Numbered from the stretch's first letter, positions 15,274-24,042 are shown. The stretch is DNA of 24,321 nucleotides from DTU013 sp964490975 (GCA_964490975.1 CAZBEQ010000052.1:1-24321), one strand, 5' to 3'. The notes: generated by a model not told the origin, from the sequence alone. Made by a program: numbers and translations.

Positions 15274-15298
15274 ATTTACATCGGAGTAAGGTGATTAT

Positions 15299-16678
15299 AT
15301 GCTGGAATTCAACAAGAGAACCAATACATTGGAGCAGACCCAGTATCGTTATGCATTGCAGGATGTGGGTGCACCAAACCTTTATAGAGAGATTTTTGCC
15401 TATGATGAAATACCAAAATGTGCTTTCAATCATAGAAGGGTGCCGATGTTTCCTGCAGATGATATCTGGATCACGGATACAACCTTCAGGGATGGGCAGC
15501 AATCAAGGGCACCATATACTGTGGAGCAGATCGCCAAGCTATTCGACTTGATGCATAGGTTGGGTGGCCCTAAGGGTATAATTCGACAGTGCGAGTTTTT
15601 CCTCTACAGCGACAGAGACAAGGAAGCTGTATATAAATGTCAGGAGAGAGGATATGAATATCCTGAGGTGACAAGTTGGATCAGAGCAACAAAGAATGAC
15701 TTTCAGCTTGCAAAGGATATGAATGTAAAGGAAAGCGGCATATTGGTCAGCTGTTCTGACTATCACATCTTCAAAAAACTGAATATGACAAGGAAACAGG
15801 CTTTGGACCACTATCTGAATATAATTAGGAGCGCGATAGAAGTAGGTATCAAACCGCGCTGCCACTTCGAAGATATAACACGTGCAGACTTCTATGGTTT
15901 TGTAGTGCCTTTTGCGCTGGAGCTGCGCAAGCTCAGTGAGGAAAGTGGTGTTCCTATAAAAATCAGGGCTTGTGACACATTGGGCTATGGAGTTTCTTAT
16001 CCTGGAGCAGCTCTTCCCAGAAGCGTTCCCGGGATAATATACGGACTTAAGCACCATGCGGGCTTCCCGAGTGAGTTGCTTGAGTGGCATGGACATAATG
16101 ATTTTTACAAGGCAGTGTCCAACTCCGCCAGTGCGTGGATGTATGGCGCATCGAGCGTGAACTGCTCGTTGCTGGGTATAGGAGAAAGAACAGGCAACAC
16201 ACCTCTGGAGGCAATGATTATAGAATACGCGCAGCTTAGAGGTACGACTGATGGAATGGATACGACAGTCATAACAGAGATCGCTGAGTATTATGAAAAG
16301 GAACTGGATTATATGATTCCTCCCAGGACTCCATTCGTTGGAAGGAATTTCAACATGACACAGGCGGGCATACATGCAGACGGATTATTGAAGGACGAAG
16401 AAATTTATAATATATTTAATACCGACAAGCTACTCAAAAGGCCTGTTGGGGTAGCAATCAACCAGACCTCGGGCACAGCAGGGATAGCTCACTGGATCAA
16501 CAGCTTCTTCGGCTTTGCCGGAAACAAAAGACTTGATAAGAAAGACAGCAGGGTAATAAGAATCAAAGAATGGATAGATGAGCAGTATAAAAACGGCAGG
16601 GTGACTGCACTTGGAGACAACGAACTGGAAGAGGCGGTCAAACAGCTCGCTCCGGAAATCTACGACCTTGTACTGTAA
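15299..16678 (+). CDS. HMGL-family condensing enzyme, probable (Re)-citrate synthase
   Basis: A 459-residue TIM-barrel enzyme of the isopropylmalate/homocitrate synthase superfamily. DTTFRDGQQSR (Asp60, Arg64) gives the metal-binding Asp and catalytic Arg; WHGHND (His264, His266) gives the HxH metal ligands; GERTGNTPLEA (295-305) is the substrate loop. The long N-terminal part and absence of a LeuA-type regulatory domain fit the clostridial (Re)-citrate synthase, which condenses acetyl-CoA with oxaloacetate using a divalent metal. In Clostridium acetobutylicum and C. kluyveri such genes were first annotated as isopropylmalate or homocitrate synthase, and in the former an aconitase follows, as here. 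Homocitrate synthase remains the main alternative. Start: ATG 15299 after GGAGTAAGG. Confidence 0.85.
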   Translation: MLEFNKRTNTLEQTQYRYALQDVGAPNLYREIFAYDEIPKCAFNHRRVPMFPADDIWITDTTFRDGQQSRAPYTVEQIAKLFDLMHRLGGPKGIIRQCEFFLYSDRDKEAVYKCQERGYEYPEVTSWIRATKNDFQLAKDMNVKESGILVSCSDYHIFKKLNMTRKQALDHYLNIIRSAIEVGIKPRCHFEDITRADFYGFVVPFALELRKLSEESGVPIKIRACDTLGYGVSYPGAALPRSVPGIIYGLKHHAGFPSELLEWHGHNDFYKAVSNSASAWMYGASSVNCSLLGIGERTGNTPLEAMIIEYAQLRGTTDGMDTTVITEIAEYYEKELDYMIPPRTPFVGRNFNMTQAGIHADGLLKDEEIYNIFNTDKLLKRPVGVAINQTSGTAGIAHWINSFFGFAGNKRLDKKDSRVIRIKEWIDEQYKNGRVTALGDNELEEAVKQLAPEIYDLVL

Positions 16679-16763
16679 TTCTTGTTTAACTCATCAGGCT
16701 GATGAATGCTTGATGACTGAAATATGAATAATGTAAAAAATAGACAGAAAAGGGGTTTTTACA

Positions 16764-18692
16764 ATGGGACTGAGTCTTGCACAAAAAATCATCAAAGAGC
16801 ATCTAATAAGCGGAGAAATGACTGCCGGTAATGAGATATCAATACGGATAGACCAGACACTGACACAGGATTCTACAGGTACAATGGCATACCTGCAATT
16901 CGAAGCAATAGGCATACCACGGGTCAAAACGAAGAAATCCGTAGCCTACATCGACCACAATACCCTTCAGGCTGGCTTTGAAAATGCAGACGACCACAAA
17001 TATATTCAGACTGTAACATCCAAGCACGGAATTTACTTCTCAAGACCCGGCAACGGCATCTGCCACCAGGTCCAGCTTGAAAGGTTCGGAGTTCCGGGAA
17101 TGACACTTCTGGGCTCGGACAGCCATACACCTACAGGCGGCGGGATCGGGATGCTGGCAATAGGTGCAGGCGGACTTGACGTAGCCGTAGCGATGGGTGG
17201 CGGTCCTTACTATATGATGATGCCGAAGGTCTGCCGTGTCATACTAAAGGGTAGCTTGAAACCGTGGGTATCTGCAAAGGACGTTATATTGGAAGTGCTG
17301 CGAATAATGACAGTTAAAGGCGGCGTCGGCAAGGTCATCGAATATGCCGGCGAAGGAATTGCAGCATTGACAGTGCCTGAGAGAGCGACTATTACAAACA
17401 TGGGCGCAGAGCTTGGCGCTACTACATCCATTTTCCCGAGTGATGAAGTGGCAAAAGCATTCCTGAAGGCACAGGGCAGGGAGAGTGACTGGGTAGAATT
17501 GCTGCCGGATGTTGATGCGGTTTATGACGAGGAGATAACGATCGATATGGGAAGCCTCGAACCCATGGCTGCAAAGCCCCATAGCCCGGACAATGTGGAG
17601 AAGATTGCAAGTATAGGACCAATAAAGGTGGATCAGGTAGCAATAGGAAGCTGCACAAATTCATCTTATATGGACATGATAAAGGTAGCAAAGATATTAA
17701 AGGGAAAGACAGTTCACCCGGATGTCAGTCTTGTTATCGCTCCCGGTTCGAAGCAGGTGCTGACGATGCTGGCAAAGGAAGGCGCACTGGCTGACATGGT
17801 AGCGGCAGGCGCAAGGATACTTGAGTCGGCCTGCGGACCGTGTATCGGTATGGGTCAGGCTCCATCGACAAATGCGATATCACTCAGGACCTTCAACAGG
17901 AACTTTGAAGGCAGAAGCGGAACCAAGTCGGCAGGTGTTTATCTGGTAAGTCCTGAGACCGCAGCTGTAAGCGCACTCACCGGTGTGCTGACAGATCCGC
18001 AGACGATGGGAGAGGCACCTGCTGTCCAAATGCCCGAGAGCTTTTTAACAAATGACAATATGGTACTTGCACCGGCGCCTGAAGGCAATAATGTTGAGGT
18101 GGTACGAGGCCCAAATATCAAGCCATTCCCGATAAATAAGGAAATGCCTTCGGAAATAGAAGGAGCTGTATTGATTAAGGTCGAAGACAATATTACAACG
18201 GACCACATAATGCCGTCAAATGCAAAGCTGCTGCCTTACAGGTCTAATATACCTTATCTGGCAGAATACTGCCTCACCCCATGTGATCCTGAATTTCCAA
18301 AGCGCGCAAAGGAAAACGGCGGCGGATTCATAGTGGGCGGTTCAAATTATGGACAGGGCTCAAGCCGTGAGCATGCGGCACTAGCTCCTCTGCAGCTCGG
18401 TGTAAAGGGCGTGCTTGCAAAATCCTTTGCAAGGATACACATGGCAAACCTGATCAATTCGGGCATACTGCCTGTGACATTTGCAGACGAAGCTGATTAT
18501 GACCGTATAAATAATGGTGACTTGCTTGTACTCGAAAACGCAAGAGAGCAGATCAAGGCAGGAAATGACCTGGTACTCAAAAATAAGACAGCAAATACAA
18601 CAATCAAGGTCAAAACAGCATTGTCAGGCAGACAGGTCGATATAATGCTGGCAGGAGGCTTGCTGAACTATACCAGGAACCAAAGCAAGTAA
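16764..18692 (+). CDS. acnA: Aconitate hydratase (Aquifex-type)
   Basis: Interconverts citrate and isocitrate through cis-aconitate with a [4Fe-4S] cluster. The 642-residue protein is shorter than the usual 850-900 residue AcnA/AcnB and matches the Aquifex-type group. Cluster ligands are Cys297 (GSCTNSS), Cys357 and Cys360 (SACGPCIGMGQAP). Active-site blocks GSDSHTPTGGGIGMLAIGAG and VGGSNYGQGSSREHAALAPL (C-terminal swivel domain) are intact. It starts 85 bp after the citrate synthase-like gene with AAAAGGGG before the ATG and no terminator between, so one operon is likely. Homoaconitase or isopropylmalate isomerase is less likely because those are normally two-subunit enzymes. Confidence 0.94.
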   Translation: MGLSLAQKIIKEHLISGEMTAGNEISIRIDQTLTQDSTGTMAYLQFEAIGIPRVKTKKSVAYIDHNTLQAGFENADDHKYIQTVTSKHGIYFSRPGNGICHQVQLERFGVPGMTLLGSDSHTPTGGGIGMLAIGAGGLDVAVAMGGGPYYMMMPKVCRVILKGSLKPWVSAKDVILEVLRIMTVKGGVGKVIEYAGEGIAALTVPERATITNMGAELGATTSIFPSDEVAKAFLKAQGRESDWVELLPDVDAVYDEEITIDMGSLEPMAAKPHSPDNVEKIASIGPIKVDQVAIGSCTNSSYMDMIKVAKILKGKTVHPDVSLVIAPGSKQVLTMLAKEGALADMVAAGARILESACGPCIGMGQAPSTNAISLRTFNRNFEGRSGTKSAGVYLVSPETAAVSALTGVLTDPQTMGEAPAVQMPESFLTNDNMVLAPAPEGNNVEVVRGPNIKPFPINKEMPSEIEGAVLIKVEDNITTDHIMPSNAKLLPYRSNIPYLAEYCLTPCDPEFPKRAKENGGGFIVGGSNYGQGSSREHAALAPLQLGVKGVLAKSFARIHMANLINSGILPVTFADEADYDRINNGDLLVLENAREQIKAGNDLVLKNKTANTTIKVKTALSGRQVDIMLAGGLLNYTRNQSK

Positions 18693-18815
18693 CCAATGCA
18701 AGTAAATGGCCTGCTCCGGCGACAGACATGCCAGGTCTGCTGCAGACGGACAAAAGGTTTGATATGTTGGAAAATATAACGAGGCAAAACCGAAGTGTTA
18801 TAAGGAGTGAAAAAA

Positions 18816-19490
18816 TTGAAGGTTGAATTCGGGGATACAAATCCGCATTTCGACTCATTACACAGCAGAGTTTACAACCAGATCAGGAACGATATCTTAA
18901 ATGGCGTTTATGAACCCGGTGAAAGCCTTGTAGAAACCAAGCTGTCAGAGGAACTGGGCGTAAGCCGTACTCCGGTACGCGAAGCCCTCAGACAGCTGGA
19001 ACTCGAAGGACTCGTGCAGTCAGTGCCTAACAAGGGTGTGACTGTGAAGGGAGTATCGCAGCAGGATATACAGGATATATATACGATCAGGATGTTGATC
19101 GAAGGGCTGGCTGCAAGATGGGCGGCAGAAAAAATAGCACCCCACGAACTCGAGGAACTGAAGGAAGCGGTTGATCTGGAGGAGTTCTATACGAAAAAAA
19201 ATGATTACGAGCACCTTCTGCAATTCGACACGAGGTTTCACGATATTATTTTCAGAGCCAGTAAAAGTATGCCTCTGACTCACACATTGAGCACATTCCA
19301 CAACTATGTACAAAAGGCCAGAAAGGTATCAATGAGCAGCCCCAAAAGGGCTGAGGAGGTGTTGCAGGAGCATAAGGCAATTTTGCAGGCTATTGTAGAC
19401 AAAGATGCGGATAAGGCCGAACAGCTTACGACACAGCATGTAAGGAATGCAAGCCAAAACCTTCTTAACAAGGGTATCAAGGACCAATAA
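18816..19490 (+). CDS. GntR-family transcriptional regulator, FCD type
   Basis: A 224-residue regulator. The winged helix (about 10-75) includes LSEELGVSRTPVREALRQLE, the classic GntR recognition helix. The C-terminal all-helical FCD domain keeps the likely metal or ligand residues in FDTRFHDII (Asp and His), EHKAI and TTQHVRNA. FCD regulators respond to carboxylates and similar small acids, so citrate, isocitrate or 2-oxoglutarate are reasonable effectors here. AAGGAG (18802-18807) sits 8 bp before a TTG at 18816; an upstream GTG at 18807 overlaps that site. It lies between aconitase and the second citrate synthase and is the natural candidate for binding the operator at 15237. Confidence 0.92.
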   Translation: MKVEFGDTNPHFDSLHSRVYNQIRNDILNGVYEPGESLVETKLSEELGVSRTPVREALRQLELEGLVQSVPNKGVTVKGVSQQDIQDIYTIRMLIEGLAARWAAEKIAPHELEELKEAVDLEEFYTKKNDYEHLLQFDTRFHDIIFRASKSMPLTHTLSTFHNYVQKARKVSMSSPKRAEEVLQEHKAILQAIVDKDADKAEQLTTQHVRNASQNLLNKGIKDQ

Positions 19491-19503
19491 TGATTTGTGC
19501 CAT

Positions 19504-19531
19504 TTGACAATACAATATTTTTAGCAACAAT
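19504..19531 (+). promoter_or_regulatory. Candidate promoter upstream of the gltA leader hairpin
   Basis: TTGACA (19504-19509) followed after 16 bp by AACAAT (19526-19531). The -35 is perfect, the -10 is four of six. It lies before the terminator at 19539, so a transcript from here would meet that hairpin before gltA. Confidence 0.45.
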
Positions 19532-19538
19532 GTAGTTC

Positions 19539-19569
19539 AACGGGGGTGTATTCATGACCCCCGTTTTTT
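19539..19569 (+). terminator. Rho-independent terminator between the GntR gene and gltA
   Basis: AACGGGGGT pairs with ACCCCCGTT around a 9-base loop, followed by T-run. It sits 50 bp after the regulator stop and 30 bp before the gltA start. It ends the upstream operon and might double as an attenuator for gltA. Confidence 0.9.
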
Positions 19570-19598
19570 GAAAATATTATAATTCAGGAGGTAAATCT

Positions 19599-20990
19599 AT
19601 GGATAAAAACAATAATACAAGAGTAATCAAAGAAATGAACACTGAAGAGAAACAAAGAATCCTGGATAAGCTTGGAACAATACTCGAGGAAAATGACAAA
19701 ATAGATCCTGAACTTTATAAAAGGTACAATGTGAAAAGAGGCCTGCGCAATGAGGATGGTACAGGTGTGCTGGTCGGACTCACAGAGATAGGCGATGTCA
19801 GGGCATACGTAATTGAAGAAGAAGAAAAAGTTCCGGTTGAAGGAAAGCTTTTGTACAGAGGAATCGAGATAAATGATATCGTTCATGGTTTTCAGAGCGA
19901 TAACCGCTTCGGCTTTGAAGAATGCTGCTACCTGTTGCTTTTTGGAAAGCTGCCCAGTCAGACAGAACTGAAGGAGTTTTGTGATCTTCTTGGGGAACTG
20001 AGAACTCTTCCTGCCGGTTTTACCGAGGATATGATCATGAAGGCACCAAGCAGAGATATTATGAATAAGCTGGCAAGGGCTGTTCTTGCATCATATTCAT
20101 ATGACCTTAATCCTGATGATATAAGCATAAAAAATGTGTTGAGGCAATGTATAGAGCTGATAGCACGTTTCCCGACAATGGCAGCCTACGGCTATCAGGC
20201 CAAGATGCATTTCCATGATGGGAAGAGCCTGTATGTACATAACCCGTCAAAGGAGCTCAGTACAGCTGAAAACATACTGCGCATGATCCGCCCGGATAAG
20301 TCATTTACAGCATCGGAAGCGGAACTGCTTGATCTTGCGCTGGTGCTGCATGCAGAACATGGCGGGGGAAACAATTCAACGTTTGTTGCCCATGTCGTCA
20401 CATCCACCGGTACAGATACCTACTCTGCAATAGCGGCAGCTGTAGGTTCGTTGAAAGGTCCTCAGCATGGAGGAGCCAATCTGAAGGTTATGGATATGAT
20501 GGAAGAAATCAAGGACAATGTTAAGGATTGGGATGATGAAGAAGAAATAGCCGGATATCTGGCAAAGATACTCCGGAAGGAAGCCTTTGACCGCTCCGGT
20601 CTTATTTATGGAATAGGGCATGCCGTATACACGAAATCGGATCCCAGGACCATACTTCTCAAGCAAAAAGCAGAGCAGTTATCCAAAGATAAGGGTCTGG
20701 AGAAGGAGTACCATCTGTATACAAATATTGAGAGACTGGCGCCAGAGGTATTCTTTAAGGTAAAAAACAATTCTAAGGTCATGTGTGCAAACGTTGACTT
20801 CTATTCCGGCTTCGTTTATAGGATGCTGAACATCCCTGTGGAGCTGTTCACTCCGATCTTTGCTATCGGCAGGATAGCTGGCTGGTGTGCTCACAGGATG
20901 GAGGAACTGGTCAATGGCGGCAGGATCATAAGGCCTGCGTACAAGAACGTCGAACCCAGGAAGTCATATATACCGATGAGTGAGAGATGA
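19599..20990 (+). CDS. gltA: Citrate synthase, classical (Si) type
   Basis: Condenses oxaloacetate and acetyl-CoA to citrate and CoA. The 463-residue protein has the citrate synthase fold with catalytic residues in place: His290 in GPQHGGAN, His341 in YGIGHAVYTKSDPR and Asp400 in NVDFYSGF, plus LHAEHGGGNNST. An N-terminal extension of about 60 residues makes it longer than the 370-430 residue forms, as is common in clostridial and other anaerobe sequences. AGGAGG precedes the ATG. Methylcitrate synthase activity cannot be excluded from sequence, but no prp genes are nearby. It is unrelated in fold to the enzyme at 15299, which is expected to make the same product. Confidence 0.93.
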   Translation: MDKNNNTRVIKEMNTEEKQRILDKLGTILEENDKIDPELYKRYNVKRGLRNEDGTGVLVGLTEIGDVRAYVIEEEEKVPVEGKLLYRGIEINDIVHGFQSDNRFGFEECCYLLLFGKLPSQTELKEFCDLLGELRTLPAGFTEDMIMKAPSRDIMNKLARAVLASYSYDLNPDDISIKNVLRQCIELIARFPTMAAYGYQAKMHFHDGKSLYVHNPSKELSTAENILRMIRPDKSFTASEAELLDLALVLHAEHGGGNNSTFVAHVVTSTGTDTYSAIAAAVGSLKGPQHGGANLKVMDMMEEIKDNVKDWDDEEEIAGYLAKILRKEAFDRSGLIYGIGHAVYTKSDPRTILLKQKAEQLSKDKGLEKEYHLYTNIERLAPEVFFKVKNNSKVMCANVDFYSGFVYRMLNIPVELFTPIFAIGRIAGWCAHRMEELVNGGRIIRPAYKNVEPRKSYIPMSER

Positions 20991-21011
20991 ATTATTCTAC
21001 GTTAAGTCGGC

Positions 21012-21046
21012 AAAGCCCCACCTATTGAGAAATAAGTGGGGCTTTT
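21012..21046. terminator. Rho-independent terminator after gltA
   Basis: AAAGCCCCAC (21012-21021) pairs with GTGGGGCTTT (21036-21045) around a 14-base loop. T-rich ends on both sides suit the plus strand best and may also serve the convergent minus-strand gene. Confidence 0.85.
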
Positions 21047-21077
21047 AAGACGTCTAGTTGGCTGCGAATTTGCTGAT

Positions 21078-23651
21078 TTAGTCTACGGCTCGCCACTCAT
21101 AGACATAATATGTGCCTGTATAGCTTCCTGTCCACAGCTTCTCCTGCTGCCCCTCCGAGCTTCCGGCGGGTATTACCGCTGAAATCGTATCACTAACAGA
21201 TGAAACATTCTTGTCTTTATATTTTACAGACGAATAAATCTTAAAAAAATTTTTACCTGCTGCATTTGTAAAGTGAAGATCGCTCCAATCAGCACGGCAT
21301 CCGTCGTTCCCATCAAAAAAGGAAAGGTTCTGCTCTGTAAAGGAGAGGTTAAAGCTAAGGCTTACTGTCTCGCCGCCCTGAATTACAGTGGGTGGAACCG
21401 AGAACGTAAGTTGTGTGGCGAAGCTTTCACCATTTAGCATGTCAGGGTCGTAATAGTCGTCGCTTTCTCCTATGTATTTCCAAGAAAAGCTGTAACTGCC
21501 CGGTGCCGCAGATGCACTTTTTTGATAAATGTTGCCCTTGTTGGTGTTTTCTATATCGGCCTCTTGCATCTCATTTATGGTTTCTACAAGCACCCAGGCG
21601 TATTCCTGCTTTGCCCCTGGTTGCTCCGGATCTATGGGAGCCGTGCTATCAGAGACTTCGGAGTCGTCAGGCTCATCGGGCTTGTCCTCATTGCTTTTTA
21701 GCAGTATAGTTGTGTTGGGATAGGAAACCTTAAACGGAACACTGAGGGTAGGGGTATCCTCTCCCGGTGCATACAGCTCTACTTTATTCGGCAGCCCGGA
21801 CTGCATATGTCCAAGGATAGTAAATGATGTGTTAAGCGTACCGCTTTCAGGCATTTTCCCGGTCCAGCCTTTAGCATCGGCATTACCTGACAGTGGAGCA
21901 AAACGGACAGTATAACCTCCATACTTATATTCGCCGTCCTTTTCCGGCTGCTCTATTATCTGAACCCTGACGGTTTTGTTCAACCCCTTTTGTAATGCGC
22001 GAAGTCGTTTTTCAAATTCATTTTGCGCCTGGTTCATTGCACGGGTCAGAAGGAATTTTCGCGAGGAGGTCAGTGGTGCCTGCAGACGTGCCATCAGATG
22101 CTCCCTATACTGTGCAGTAAGCACCTGACGGTCCTTTGTCCAGTTCCTTTCGTCAAAGGAATACTTAAGACCCGAGACGGCTGCGATTTCCTTTACCTTA
22201 CCATAATCAAGAGCCCAGAAGCGGTTGCAGAATGTGTCGATTTCCTGTTGTATAAGCTTTTGAGCCGTGTCCGGGTTATCTGCGTTATTCTCCATTATTT
22301 CAATAAACAGCTTCCGCCACTGCGCTGCGGAGCGTGGAGTTTCTGTATCATTGTAGTACTGGTAGACGCCTCCGAGGTTTTCCAGCTTTATCTCCATCAT
22401 ATCGCTTTGCACTGTAGAAAGAATAATGTCAAACACCACAACTGCAGCAAAGCCAACTTGAAGTGCAGACGAGCCGAAATATCCGACTGCGTTGTTTCCT
22501 ATATTCTTTACAAGATTCGAAAGGGTACTCAGCTTCTCAGCATCATCAGAAAATTTATATGCGAAATCGTAGCAGGTCTGGACCACTGCAAGCGCAAGTC
22601 CCAAATGCTGCGTCCCGGCTCCCAGCGACTCCGCCAGGGCTCCTTCATACTGGCCGCCGAGTGTAATTGCGGTAACAGCTGTTCCGGTATTACCAACCAC
22701 AGAATTGACCGCCTCAAAACCCGCTTCAAATGCGGCGGTGCCAGGTTTGCCGTTATCTGAGAGCTCCTGCAATATATTGTTGGATTTTCCGGTGCCAAGA
22801 AGGCTTGCAATTGCATACACGTCGGTGATATAAGCTTTGCGTGTGTTTTCGTTCTTTACCTGGAACACACCATAGGTGGACAGGTGAGTGGTATATATCA
22901 ACACCTGCCGATTTGCAGTATCCAGCTCGTAATATACACCTTCCCATTCTCCAGTGGTCTGGTTGAAATATTTGGCACCGATACACTCGCTTTCCGCGCC
23001 AGCCTCAGCATATTTGGCGTCATAGGGGATCGCAATGCTGATCACATCATTGAAATCGGTTTTACCGCCTGCTTCAGTTTCACTGCCTGCTTCGGTTTTG
23101 CCGCATAAGCTGAAATCGTATGCTGTGACCTTGAGATCATCGTCACTTACGATTTTTTCCGGAAGCTCTCGAATTTCCAATGTTTGTGTTTTATCGATTC
23201 CATACTCACCAAAATCAATAGAAACACCATATTCAGTTGCAGACGGATGCTCCGGGGAGATTGTGAGTTTTTTTGCTTTCACCGCATAATCCTGCTCAGT
23301 GTAGGAGATGTCGCTCAGATCGTTTGATACGCTTATGGAATCACCTGTTCCACTCAGAGAATCACCTGCACCACTAAGCAAATCACCTGCTCCGCCAAGC
23401 GCATTGTCAGAATCATTGCCGTTAAGCTTGAGCTTGGGAAGCAGGGCAATTGTCAATGCAATCACCAACACTGCAGCAATTCCGGAAATCAGGAGCTTTT
23501 TCTTCGGGGATTTTGGCTTTTTCGCAGTGCTTGCACCAGTGCCTGTTCCAAGGCCTGTTCCGGTGCTTATATCTGTGCTTGTTCCGCAGGAAGCACAGAA
23601 CTTTGCGCTTGGATTGAGCTGAGCGCCACAGTTCTTACATATTTGGCTCAT
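21078..23651 (-). CDS. Large zinc-ribbon, single-pass membrane-anchored protein of unknown function
   Basis: An 857-residue protein. The N-terminus is a zinc ribbon with Cys5, Cys8, Cys19 and Cys22 (CKNCGA, FCASCG). A Gly/Thr-rich then basic linker leads to one membrane helix (about 53-71), so the bulk is probably outside the cell. Next come three seven-residue repeats (GAGDLLS, GAGDSLS, GTGDSIS), a long mixed region with STYGVFQVKN, a helical stretch (about 290-560) and a Pro/Asp/Glu-rich linker before a beta-rich C-terminal part with EYAWVLVETINE and SYTGTYYVYEW. Architecture of zinc ribbon plus helix plus exported domain is common in Clostridia, but I do not recognise the exported part. 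AAGGAG precedes the ATG. Confidence 0.85.
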   Translation of the reverse strand: MSQICKNCGAQLNPSAKFCASCGTSTDISTGTGLGTGTGASTAKKPKSPKKKLLISGIAAVLVIALTIALLPKLKLNGNDSDNALGGAGDLLSGAGDSLSGTGDSISVSNDLSDISYTEQDYAVKAKKLTISPEHPSATEYGVSIDFGEYGIDKTQTLEIRELPEKIVSDDDLKVTAYDFSLCGKTEAGSETEAGGKTDFNDVISIAIPYDAKYAEAGAESECIGAKYFNQTTGEWEGVYYELDTANRQVLIYTTHLSTYGVFQVKNENTRKAYITDVYAIASLLGTGKSNNILQELSDNGKPGTAAFEAGFEAVNSVVGNTGTAVTAITLGGQYEGALAESLGAGTQHLGLALAVVQTCYDFAYKFSDDAEKLSTLSNLVKNIGNNAVGYFGSSALQVGFAAVVVFDIILSTVQSDMMEIKLENLGGVYQYYNDTETPRSAAQWRKLFIEIMENNADNPDTAQKLIQQEIDTFCNRFWALDYGKVKEIAAVSGLKYSFDERNWTKDRQVLTAQYREHLMARLQAPLTSSRKFLLTRAMNQAQNEFEKRLRALQKGLNKTVRVQIIEQPEKDGEYKYGGYTVRFAPLSGNADAKGWTGKMPESGTLNTSFTILGHMQSGLPNKVELYAPGEDTPTLSVPFKVSYPNTTILLKSNEDKPDEPDDSEVSDSTAPIDPEQPGAKQEYAWVLVETINEMQEADIENTNKGNIYQKSASAAPGSYSFSWKYIGESDDYYDPDMLNGESFATQLTFSVPPTVIQGGETVSLSFNLSFTEQNLSFFDGNDGCRADWSDLHFTNAAGKNFFKIYSSVKYKDKNVSSVSDTISAVIPAGSSEGQQEKLWTGSYTGTYYVYEWRAVD

Positions 23652-23686
23652 AAAATTTCTCCTTCATTTCAGTAAGATGCATTTTA

Positions 23687-23716
23687 ATTATACAGTTAGC
23701 AGCAGTATTATGTCAC
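23687..23716 (-). promoter_or_regulatory. Sigma-A promoter of the zinc-ribbon protein gene
   Basis: On the minus strand GTGACA (23716-23711), an 18-bp spacer and TATAAT (23692-23687). The perfect -10 and five-of-six -35 lie 35-65 bp before the start codon. Confidence 0.75.
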
Positions 23717-23860
23717 TAAAACCTGTTATGTTTTTACGAAAAAAGAAAAAAACAAGGAAATGGGACATAAAGCAAGGTAAGAGGAACACACCCCTGCCAG
23801 GAGAAAGGCCTCGATGGTCTGGAAATATCCCCTGTTTTAGCTGCCTCTTGACTTGGAGGC

Positions 23861-23888
23861 AAAATAAAAACACCCCGTCAGCGGAGTG
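23861..23888 (-). terminator. Terminator of the tRNA-Glu gene
   Basis: On the minus strand CACTCCG pairs with CGGGGTG around a 4-base loop, then TTTTTATTTT. It lies about 10 bp after the encoded CCA of the tRNA. Confidence 0.85.
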
Positions 23889-23897
23889 CTTCTATTT

Positions 23898-23973
23898 TGG
23901 TGACCCATAGGGGATTCGAACCCCTGTTACCGCCGTGAGAGGGCGGTGTCTTAGGCCGCTTGACCAATGGGCC
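23898..23973 (-). tRNA. tRNA-Glu (anticodon CUC)
   Basis: The minus strand gives a full cloverleaf: acceptor GGCCCAT paired with ATGGGTC (one G-U), D arm with GGTCAAGCGG, anticodon stem CCGCC/GGCGG around loop CTCTCAC with anticodon CTC (reads GAG), and T arm with GGTTCGAATCC. CCA is encoded at 23900-23898. Glutamate identity follows from the anticodon. A promoter and a terminator flank it, so it appears to be a single-gene unit. Confidence 0.95.
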
Positions 23974-24013
23974 GTATTCATTTATCATGTTTGCGGCTTC
24001 AACCGCAAGAGTT

Positions 24014-24042
24014 ATTATAGCATGGTATTCTGCCGTTTACAA
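24014..24042 (-). promoter_or_regulatory. Promoter of the tRNA-Glu gene
   Basis: On the minus strand TTGTAA (24042-24037), a 17-bp spacer and TATAAT (24019-24014), about 40 bp before the tRNA 5' end. The leader includes a small GCGG/CCGC hairpin. Confidence 0.8.

Noticed and set aside
15539..16375. 278-codon open frame on the minus strand inside the (Re)-citrate synthase-like gene
   Set aside because: It is the shadow of a well-supported gene and has no recognisable motifs or ribosome binding site.
19575..19580. TATAAT before gltA as a -10 box
   Set aside because: A start from it would fall within the ribosome binding site, and there is no -35 at 17 bp; the upstream position is inside the terminator.
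22023..22760. 245-codon plus-strand frame inside the zinc-ribbon gene
   Set aside because: It has low-complexity, Cys-rich shadow composition, lies opposite a supported gene and has no family motif.
23832..23862. Second terminator between the zinc-ribbon gene and the tRNA (TGCCTC...GAGGCA)
   Set aside because: The stem is only about six base pairs, the T-tract is poor on either strand, and a better hairpin for the tRNA lies next to it.
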